Shown: positions 19,001 to 22,546 of the stretch, one piece after another
Numbering within the stretch: position 1 is the stretch's first letter
Layout of the letters: each line of letters opens with the position of its first letter
Assembly: GCA_020650975.1 (NCBI GenBank)
Contig: JAIPMN010002218.1
Coordinates: 1 to 22,546, forward strand
Direction: 5' to 3'
DNA from: Apostichopus californicus
Taxonomy: Eukaryota > Echinodermata > Holothuroidea > Aspidochirotida > Stichopodidae
DNA length: 22,546 bases
Position numbers and translations under genes: made by a program
Notes under the pieces: model-generated
Databases searched by the model: none
Seen by the model: the letters and a program-made list of their open reading frames with translations, nothing else
What the model was told of the DNA's origin: nothing

Positions 19001-22000
19001 AAGGTCAACAATATTTTTCTCTTTGTAGCCATCTGTTCAGCCCCAGAGATAACCTACGGAGACTTGTCTCCACCTAACGGCACTTTTACAGACGGAGATG
19101 AGGCTATGGTCATATGTGATCCAGGGTATTCGATAGGATACGGTTCGGCACCCATCATTACCTGTCAGAAGAACGGCACCTGGACTAAGATTCCAAACTG
19201 TCTTGGTATGATAACCTATTTAGAAATGCAATTAATGTGCATTTTAAGCATGAAGTCCGTAATCGACTCCACGCCCGGTCATCCCACATTAAAAGTGAAG
19301 GCCAGCGAATACCATAATAAACGTGAAAACATAATGGCTTCACACACACATATTTATATATATATATCCCTTGCAAAATTGTTAATGATAAAGATTCCAA
19401 GATGTGCAGTTACAACCGATATTCATAGCTAGTACAGTAACTACTTGTGCCTTCTGCAACACATGTTACCGTGTTATGAACACAAAGTAGTAATTACTGG
19501 TGCACGGTCGTGGGACATGAACAGTGGCAACATATGTTACAGAAAGCACCAGTAGTTACTGTACTAGTTATGTGTTTGAAGTAAAGGAGGTACGGTGCCG
19601 CCTGATTCAAGTTCACATCTCTCTTTAAATTACGCCAATTCGTCATCCGAGAACGAAGAAAAGCCTATTTCGGGTATATCCATATGGCGGCCTTCTTATA
19701 GCATGAAACGACCAGATACGACTTCATTTTAGAATCGCGTATGAAGAACTCGCACTTATTGGTTAGTACAGCAACTACTGTTCATGTCCCACAACCGTGC
19801 ATCAGTATAATTACTACTTTGTGTTCGTAACATGAGTAACATGTGTTTCACGACACGAACAGTAGTTTCTGTACGAGCCATGAGTATCGGGTTGTAGGAA
19901 GATCCCTTTCGAGGCTCCAAACCGAATGAAACAGAACCGTAAAGAGCCTTTATACATATATAATGATTACAAACGCCTGGTCTGTTTTTTTGGACACGAA
20001 GCTTTTCCAGGGGGCAGGCAGAACTATAACCTAAACAAACAAAAAATCTCACCATTTTGGGGGCCAGAAGGATATTTGAGGATAGGCCAATGGCCAACCC
20101 CTCCTCCTACCCCCTCCCCCTCCGCCTCCCCGTCACTGCGCCACTGCGCCTCAGCTCTCTCTCTTGCTTTCGATTTCCCTGAATCCCATACTTTGTAAAG
20201 GTCAACAATATTTGTCTCCTTATAGCCATCTGTTCAGTCCCAGAGATAACCTACGGAAACTTGTCTCCACCTAACGCCACTTTCACGGACGGGGACGAGG
20301 CTAGGGTCATATGTGATCCAGGGTACTCGATAGAAGACTCTTCGGCACCCACCATTACCTGTCAGAAGAACGGCACCTGGACTAGGATTCCAAACTGTAT
20401 TGGTAGGATAACCTATTAAGAAAAGCAATTAATGTGTATTTGAAGTATGAAGTCCGTAAGCGCCCCCCCCCCCCACCCTGGCCGCCATCCCACCTTAAAA
20501 TTGAATGCCAGCGAATTCTATAATCTACGTGAAAACATATTGGCCACACACACATATATAAATCTCCCTTGAAAAGTTGCTAACGATAATTTGCTGGTAT
20601 ATGGTATATTTCTTGAAGTAAAGGCAGTATATGGTTTAAGATTTCCACTATTGTGTACGATTGTTTATAGTTTGTGTTCGCTTTTCACAGGAGAGATTTG
20701 CACGATTCCCCAAGTCGAGAACTCTAATGTCGAGATGGGAATTACCATCAACCACGGGGAGAATTATACCATCGACTGCAACGAGGGCTACTCGTACGAT
20801 CAGCGTACCACGTTCACGGTTGTATGTCTTCACAGCGATCTAGATCCTGTTGGCAGCGTTCCTGAGGCATGTTATGGTAAGGTGTGAACGTTACACCAAC
20901 GTAACGGTTCGGTCATAATGATCTTTGCTATATGGAGATGCTAGGGTTTGGGGAATATTCGATGGTAAAATTGTGTATTACATCTATCACACTGATCACC
21001 CCCCCCCCTCCTCCCCGCACACACATGCGCACGAAGTGGTGTGGTTTACATTCAGACTTAGGGACCCCCCTCCTCTTTTATCCTTTTTATTCATTGTTCA
21101 GATCCACGTACCCTAACCTTAATTATACACCTTAACAATGGAATTCTTCTGAGGACGTCGTGATTCCTTCCAAATGACGTCATAGGACTGGGGAGTGCTC
21201 CGTTCACGACCTCGGTCAGAATACAAGTCAGTCCACAAATACCCCGTAGTACAGAAATGCACATTAGCTTTGAGAAACTCTATACGGTGAGAGAAAAGAG
21301 AAAAAGCATATCCGCAAACGATGATTACAACCGGTATTAATATATTAAACGTTTTATTTCCTCATTGTGATGTGCTAGTCACCGTATCTCTTGATATCCT
21401 ACTCCCCGTCGCCCTTCGACCCCCCCCCCCCTCCTCTCGCCCCATACCTCTCCCAGATATACCGCAGAAAGAAGTTCTGAGATGGTTGCTGTTACAAAAC
21501 TATATAGTAAGGACAGACAATCATTTTGCATTATCTCCTACAACAGAGAACTGTCAGCCTAGATTACCACCTTCAAATGGCGAGGTGACACCGGGCACAC
21601 TTCATGGCCAAACCGTTGAATATTCATGTGACCCTGGGTACGTTCTAAATGGTCCGTCTGCGTCTACCTGTAATGATGGGCGTTGGAGGCCAGGACCACC
21701 GCCTTCATGCAAAGGTAAAAGAAACAAATGACAACACAGAGACAATAGGACTGCACTTTAAACAATGAAAATTAATGTATACTATATATGAATGTTCCTG
21801 CATCATTTGAACTGGTGACAAATTTTGCTAACTTGCAGATATTCAATTTCAACAATACCATTTCTCCTCAAGAAATGTCAAAAGAAAGAACTTAAGACCA
21901 AAAGACCCTTACACAATTCAATTTAATGATAGCAGGGGCCGTAAGGCGGTGTTTTCTGCCAGAGTAATGGTACCTGTACAAAGATTTCAAGATGTGTACG

Positions 22001-22481
22001 TAAGATTCCTTTCGAGGCTCCAAACCGATTGAAACAGAACAGTAAAGAGCCTTTTTACATGTATCATGATTATAAACAGTTTTTAATGGGCCCGAAGCTT
22101 TTCCAGGGGGCAGGCAGAAAATATTTTCTAAAAAGAAAAAAAAAATCTTACCATTTTGGGGGCCAGAAAGAATATTTGAAGATAGGCCAGCCCTCCTCCC
22201 AACCCCACGTGACTGCCCCACTGGTCTCTATGTCTCTCCCACTCTCTCTCGCTTTCCGTGAATTCTGTACTTTGTAAAGGTCAACAATATTTTTCTCTTT
22301 GTAGCCATCTGTTCAGCCCCAGGGATAACCTACGGAGACTTGTCTCCACCTAACGCCACTTTCACGGAAGGGGATGAGGCTATGGTCATATGTGATCCAG
22401 GGTATTCGATAGAAGACGGTTCGGCACCCATCATTACCTGTCAGAAGAACGGCACCTGGACTAGGATTCCAAACTGTCGTG
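9978..22481 (+). CDS. Multi-domain sushi/CCP protein, 16 exons visible, incomplete at both ends
   Basis: Joined exons: 9978-10010, 10969-11133, 12418-12600, 13015-13191, 13384-13572, 13773-13940, 14331-14510, 16549-16719, 16924-17100, 17389-17574, 18241-18408, 19029-19205, 20226-20402, 20691-20876, 21547-21714, 22305-22481. Together they give 894 codons without a stop. The first exon ends a signal peptide; each of the other 15 is one complete sushi/CCP domain with four or more Cys. Every exon is flanked by AG and GT, and every intron is phase 1, the classic arrangement of shuffled extracellular modules. Known relatives of this architecture include complement regulators and receptors, CSMD and SVEP1-type proteins, so a role in extracellular recognition or adhesion is inferred. 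Many N-glycosylation sequons (NATF, NGTW, NYT) fit secretion. The start codon exon and the C-terminus (anchor or secreted tail) are outside or unseen, so no orthologue is named. Confidence 0.85.
10429..10517. repeat. Long hairpin, 34-base arms
   Basis: Arms 10429-10462 and 10484-10517 are reverse complements at 33 of 34 positions, around a 21-base loop. The loop and inner right arm contain a second stem (GATCCT at 10472, AGGATC at 10481). Such arms could arise from a foldback element, or fold as a structured RNA once the intron is transcribed. Confidence 0.9.
10520..10549. repeat. Hairpin, 8-base arms
   Basis: ATATAGTT at 10520-10527 pairs with AACTATAT at 10542-10549, directly after the 34-base-arm hairpin. 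Confidence 0.6.
10619..10666. repeat. Perfect 16-base inverted repeat with a nested palindrome
   Basis: Arms 10619-10634 and 10651-10666 are perfect reverse complements. The 16-base loop itself contains the palindrome AGCCCCGGGGCT (10637-10648), so the element is a hairpin within a hairpin. Confidence 0.9.
10675..10735. repeat. Hairpin with outer and inner stems
   Basis: CATACTGC (10675-10682) pairs with GCAGTATG (10728-10735). Inside it, a CTCGTA/TACGAG pair forms a second stem. Confidence 0.7.
10767..10820. repeat. Hairpin, outer 8-base and inner 13-14-base arms
   Basis: AACTGTTT pairs with AAACAGTT at the ends. Inside, CCAATACCAGTGCT pairs with AGCATGGTATTGG apart from one missing base. 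Confidence 0.8.
10969..11133 (+). CDS. CCP gene, sushi domain 1
   Basis: Fifty-five codons. It starts CGRPP, the classic first Cys of a sushi domain, followed by SGERIDYVC (Cys 2), NLC (Cys 3), NW (the conserved Trp) and APTC (Cys 4). An additional Cys sits in QTCYASG, ten residues before Cys 2, giving five in all. The acceptor is TCTATAAG at 10961-10968, weaker than others; a CAG 33 bases downstream would break the frame and lose Cys 1. Donor GTATGA. Confidence 0.7.
11984..12053. repeat. Three adjacent small hairpins, possible element terminus
   Basis: GACTGA/TCAGTC (11984-11997), then AAGCCA/TGGCTT with an ATGA loop (12014-12029) enclosed by CTTGCG/CGCGAG (12000-12038), then TCCTG/CAGGA with a CTTT loop (12040-12053). 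This dense secondary structure resembles the end of a non-autonomous transposable element. No family is recognised. Confidence 0.45.
12230..12241 (+). repeat. G12 homopolymer
   Basis: Twelve consecutive G follow a GA repeat and precede GCGGG. It lies inside an intron. Confidence 0.9.
12418..12600 (+). CDS. CCP gene, sushi domain 2
   Basis: Sixty-one codons: FTCQPP (Cys 1), VTFSC (Cys 2), TATC (Cys 3), DTW (Trp), VPIC (Cys 4). Acceptor TTGCTTAG; donor GTAAGT, an ideal 5' splice site. It does not belong clearly to any of the repeated subtypes further on. Confidence 0.85.
13015..13191 (+). CDS. CCP gene, sushi domain 3 (alpha type)
   Basis: Fifty-nine codons. VCVAPDIDNGQL, NGTF, GQVTCDIGYS, VCLGNGTW and PQC match the alpha copies at 16924, 19029, 20226 and 22305 in length (177 nt) and motif order. 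It starts the oldest visible alpha-beta-gamma block. Acceptor CATCAG; donor GTGAGT. Confidence 0.9.
13384..13572 (+). CDS. CCP gene, sushi domain 4 (beta type)
   Basis: Sixty-three codons: SCTIPEISNSN, VTVQCTNGYSF, TFDVTC, EIPSMC. Four Cys are present. The Trp expected between Cys 3 and Cys 4 is absent (GNLD where GxW is usual). The later beta copies (17389, 20691) share this lack. Acceptor GTGCTCTAG; donor GTGAGT. Confidence 0.88.
13773..13940 (+). CDS. CCP gene, sushi domain 5 (gamma type)
   Basis: Fifty-six codons: DCTTRLAPENGNVTSG, LHGDYVEYSC, GYYLDGP, MTC, GAWNP, SPVC. Length (168 nt) and motifs match the gamma copies at 18241 and 21547. Acceptor TTCTCAG; donor GTTAGT, less common but acceptable. 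Confidence 0.88.
13941..14330. other. CCP-gene intron with a G13 run
   Basis: This intron holds a homopolymer of about thirteen G at 14036-14048. Nothing else was recognised. Confidence 0.6.
14331..14510 (+). CDS. CCP gene, sushi domain 6 (alpha-prime type)
   Basis: Sixty codons: VCSPLPLVPNGMV, VNGTLTEG, FISCDEGYF, ISCQSDGSW, SPTC. It is closest to domain 7 (16549). Its final TGT GTA G and the donor GTAGGTAAAA form the first unit of the minisatellite that follows. A donor four bases downstream (GTAAAA) would break the frame, so GTAGGT at 14511 is preferred. Confidence 0.88.
14505..15531 (+). repeat. Minisatellite, 32 units of exactly 32 bp, seeded at an exon-intron junction
   Basis: The TACA of each unit recurs every 32 bases from 14521 to 15513 (31 intervals, 992 bases) without a single insertion or deletion. 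Units differ only by substitutions, such as GTAGGT versus GTAGTT, TACATAG versus TACAAAG and TTTAGTCG versus TTTAATCG. The last two units (15481, 15513) are the most diverged, as expected at an array edge. The segment TGTGTAGGTAGGTAAAA in each consensus unit is the same 17 bases as the end of the sushi exon plus its donor (14504-14520). The array therefore repeats a 5' splice site. Confidence 0.97.
16028..16130 (-). mobile_element. tRNA-derived SINE-like element, copy 1
   Basis: Read on the minus strand, a tRNA-like head starts GGATTGGATAGCTCAGGTGA, with TAGCTCAGGTGA (16108-16119) resembling a polymerase III A box. GGTATGAATCAC (16062-16073) sits where a B box would be. It ends with a pyrimidine-rich tail, TTTGCTCTTTTCCAG. 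Copy 2 has the same tail and related inner sequence. A functional tRNA is unlikely because the arms do not pair well and the B box is degenerate. Confidence 0.6.
16240..16340 (+). mobile_element. tRNA-derived SINE-like element, copy 2
   Basis: The plus strand carries GGGCTTGTAATCCCGAGGTC, resembling an anticodon arm, followed by ACTCGAATCGTG as a B-box-like segment. It then has the tail ATTCTTTGCTCTTTTCCAG shared with copy 1. The 5' part is too diverged to set a start. The two copies face opposite ways, about 110 bases apart. Confidence 0.55.
16549..16719 (+). CDS. CCP gene, sushi domain 7 (alpha-prime type, intact)
   Basis: Fifty-seven codons: LCSAPVIENGQL, NATFKEGDEAFVTC, ISCQSDGTW, SRC. 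This is the only full-length alpha-prime exon in the cassette region; later copies keep only its 3' end (18643-18692, 19391-19410, 21955-22000). Acceptor TTGATTAG; donor GTAAGA. Confidence 0.9.
16924..17100 (+). CDS. CCP gene, sushi domain 8 (alpha type)
   Basis: Fifty-nine codons: ICSAPEITYGDL, NATFTDGDEARVIC, GYSIEDGSAP, TCQKNGTW, IPNC. It is nearly identical to the alpha copies at 19029, 20226 and 22305. The residues beside the last Cys differ among copies (R, L, I, R). Acceptor TTCTCTTTGTAG; donor GTAGGA. Confidence 0.92.
17389..17574 (+). CDS. CCP gene, sushi domain 9 (beta type)
   Basis: Sixty-two codons: TCTIPPVENSN, INHGENYTIDCNEGYSY, FTVVC, VPEAC. As in domain 4, the conserved Trp between Cys 3 and Cys 4 is missing (SDLDP in its place). 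It differs from the beta copy at 20691 at 10 of 186 bases, 8 of them amino-acid changing. Acceptor TTTTTTACAG; donor GTAAGG. Confidence 0.9.
17575..18240. other. CCP-gene intron with C-runs and dispersed repeat copy 2
   Basis: This 666-base intron contains a C13 run (17693-17705), the dispersed repeat (17711-17920) and a C14 run (18117-18130). It aligns throughout with the intron at 20877-21546. Confidence 0.75.
17711..17920 (+). repeat. Dispersed repeat, copy 2
   Basis: Same ordered blocks as 1730-1946 (CA run, GTGTGTTTTACATTCAGAC, CATTGTTCAAATCCACGTAC, GGTCAGTATACAA). It was copied along with the cassette to 21017-21226. Confidence 0.7.
18241..18408 (+). CDS. CCP gene, sushi domain 10 (gamma type)
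   Basis: Fifty-six codons: NCPPRLPPSNGEVTPG, LHGQTVEYSC, GYVLNGP, STC, GRWRPG, PSC. It differs from the gamma copy at 21547 at only 4 of 168 bases, 3 of them silent. Acceptor CTACAACAG; donor GTAAAA. Confidence 0.9.
18643..18692 (+). pseudogene. Decayed alpha-prime sushi exon (3' stub), cassette copy 2
   Basis: TAATGGTACCTGG, then ATTCCAAGATGTGTAGG, match the 3' end of domain 7 (16680-16722). The 5' half with Cys 1 and Cys 2 cannot be recognised. One base is lost in the ACAAAGATT-type stretch, which shifts the frame. The donor GT is gone (GTAGGCTTCC), so it should not be spliced in. Confidence 0.75.
18662..19390 (+). repeat. Tandem cassette, copy 2, internally deleted (about 0.73 kb)
   Basis: It keeps the alpha-prime stub and the alpha exon (19029). 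It then breaks off in the following intron at about 19390, where the sequence jumps to the next alpha-prime stub. The beta and gamma exons present in copies 1 and 3 are missing. Confidence 0.8.
19029..19205 (+). CDS. CCP gene, sushi domain 11 (alpha type)
   Basis: Fifty-nine codons: ICSAPEITYGDL, NGTFTDGDEAMVIC, GYSIGYGSAP, TCQKNGTW, IPNC. Against domain 8 it has 7 amino-acid changes and 5 silent ones. Because beta and gamma are deleted downstream, it splices straight to another alpha domain; the phase-1 introns keep the frame. Acceptor TTCTCTTTGTAG; donor GTATGA. Confidence 0.9.
19391..19410 (+). pseudogene. Alpha-prime sushi exon stub, split by a transposon
   Basis: AAGATTCCAAGATGTG repeats the last codons of the alpha-prime exon. 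The continuation, GGAAGATCCCTTTCGAGGCTCC-like sequence, resumes at 19897 after the inserted element. Only about 20 bases of exon remain. Confidence 0.65.
19411..19896. mobile_element. Foldback (MITE-like) DNA transposon with long inverted repeats and TA ends
   Basis: The two ends (about 19411-19567 and 19760-19896) are imperfect reverse complements over about 135 bases, starting TACAACC and ending GGGTTGTA. Each arm also has its own inverted repeat, for example CTAGTACAGTAACTAC at 19429 against 19552-19567. A TA is found at both outer ends, consistent with the TA target duplication of Tc1/mariner-type elements. The centre (about 19568-19759) has no transposase frame, so the element is non-autonomous. 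It sits inside an alpha-prime exon stub. Confidence 0.85.
20226..20402 (+). CDS. CCP gene, sushi domain 12 (alpha type)
   Basis: Fifty-nine codons: ICSVPEITYGNL, NATFTDGDEARVIC, GYSIEDSSAP, TCQKNGTW, IPNC. It differs from domain 8 at 7 bases, and all of them change amino acids (five codons). Acceptor TCTCCTTATAG; donor GTAGGA. Confidence 0.92.
20691..20876 (+). CDS. CCP gene, sushi domain 13 (beta type)
   Basis: Sixty-two codons: ICTIPQVENSN, INHGENYTIDCNEGYSY, FTVVC, VPEAC. The Trp is missing, as in the other beta domains. Acceptor CTTTTCACAG; donor GTAAGG. Confidence 0.9.
20877..21546. other. CCP-gene intron, copy of 17575-18240
   Basis: It holds a C10 run (20999-21008), dispersed repeat copy 3 and a C12 run (21420-21431). 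It aligns end to end with the copy-1 intron; most length differences are in the C runs. Confidence 0.75.
21017..21226 (+). repeat. Dispersed repeat, copy 3
   Basis: Carried with the cassette. It has the same blocks as copies 1 and 2. GGTCAGAATACAA matches the distal copy at 1933-1945 better than copy 2 does. Confidence 0.7.
21547..21714 (+). CDS. CCP gene, sushi domain 14 (gamma type)
   Basis: Fifty-six codons, identical to domain 10 except Pro to Gln after Cys 1 (NCQPRLPPSNG). Acceptor CTACAACAG; donor GTAAAA. Confidence 0.9.
21955..22000 (+). pseudogene. Decayed alpha-prime sushi exon (3' stub), cassette copy 4
   Basis: TGCCAGAGTAATGGTACC and ATTTCAAGATGTGTAC match the end of domain 7. 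The conserved Trp codon is changed to Cys (TGT). The donor GTAAG survives. Upstream TTTTCTGCCAG could serve as an acceptor, but phase-1 reading from it meets TAA at once, so inclusion would truncate the protein. Confidence 0.75.
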
Positions 22482-22546
22482 GTAGGATAACATATTGAGA
22501 AAAGCAATTAATGTGTATTTTAAGTATAAAGTCCGTAAGCGCCCCC
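21969..22546 (+). repeat. Tandem cassette, copy 4, cut by the window edge
   Basis: Starts in the alpha-prime stub and includes the alpha exon at 22305 and the first bases of the next intron. That intron resembles 17101 onward, so beta and gamma exons may follow outside the window. Confidence 0.8.
22305..22481 (+). CDS. CCP gene, sushi domain 15 (alpha type)
   Basis: Fifty-nine codons: ICSAPGITYGDL, NATFTEGDEAMVIC, GYSIEDGSAP, TCQKNGTW, IPNC. Against domain 8 it has 5 amino-acid and 2 silent changes. Acceptor TTCTCTTTGTAG; donor GTAGGA. The gene continues past the window. Confidence 0.92.

Larger units (their letters stand above)
19391..21968 (+). repeat. Tandem cassette, copy 3, with transposon insertion (about 2.58 kb, 2.09 kb without it)
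   Basis: Runs from the alpha-prime stub at 19391 through the alpha, beta and gamma exons to the next stub. The 486-bp foldback element at 19411-19896 accounts for most of its extra length. Confidence 0.8.

Noticed and set aside
16932..22507. Near-identical 64-residue minus-strand frames at 16932-17126, 20234-20428 and 22313-22507
   Set aside because: They lie exactly antisense to alpha-type sushi exons with good splice sites. Their similarity is explained by conservation of the exons.

Overview
The window looks like genomic DNA of an invertebrate animal. It is AT-rich and gene-poor, with spliced genes that use GT/AG introns, many dinucleotide and homopolymer tracts, tRNA-derived SINE-like copies, a LINE relic and a foldback DNA transposon. 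The gene families (KCTD/BTB and long complement-control-protein arrays) fit a marine deuterostome such as an echinoderm, but the species cannot be fixed from the sequence alone.

Layout. 1-669: flank with a possible TATA-type promoter. 670-1248: a complete single-exon KCTD-type BTB protein (+), with a poly(A) signal at 1355. 1361-9977: mostly non-coding, with one copy of a dispersed repeat (1730-1946), simple repeats, a LINE reverse-transcriptase relic on the minus strand (6928-7428) and a cluster of nuclear-receptor-like half sites (8344-8528). 9978-22546: one large secreted or cell-surface gene on the plus strand, running off the right edge. It has a short exon carrying the end of a signal peptide, then 15 exons that each encode one sushi/CCP domain. 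All 16 exons have lengths divisible by three. All introns are phase 1, so domains can be gained or lost without breaking the frame. The visible coding length is 2682 nt (894 codons) with no stop.

How the CCP gene was built. The domains fall into recognisable types, here called alpha-prime, alpha, beta and gamma. An older alpha-beta-gamma block (13015-13940) is followed by a recently and tandemly copied cassette of about 2 kb (alpha-prime, alpha, beta, gamma) that starts at 16549 and repeats to the end. In the later copies the alpha-prime exon has decayed to a 3' stub. One copy has lost its beta and gamma exons by deletion, and its stub was then hit by a 486-bp foldback transposon. Differences between alpha and beta copies are mostly amino-acid changing, while gamma copies differ mostly silently. 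This is what one would look for in a diversifying recognition molecule.

The most unusual structure is a minisatellite of 32 units of exactly 32 bp (14505-15531). It begins inside the last codons of a CCP exon, so every unit repeats that exon's splice-donor sequence. The first visible intron of the gene also holds five consecutive hairpins (10429-10820), the first with 34-bp arms.
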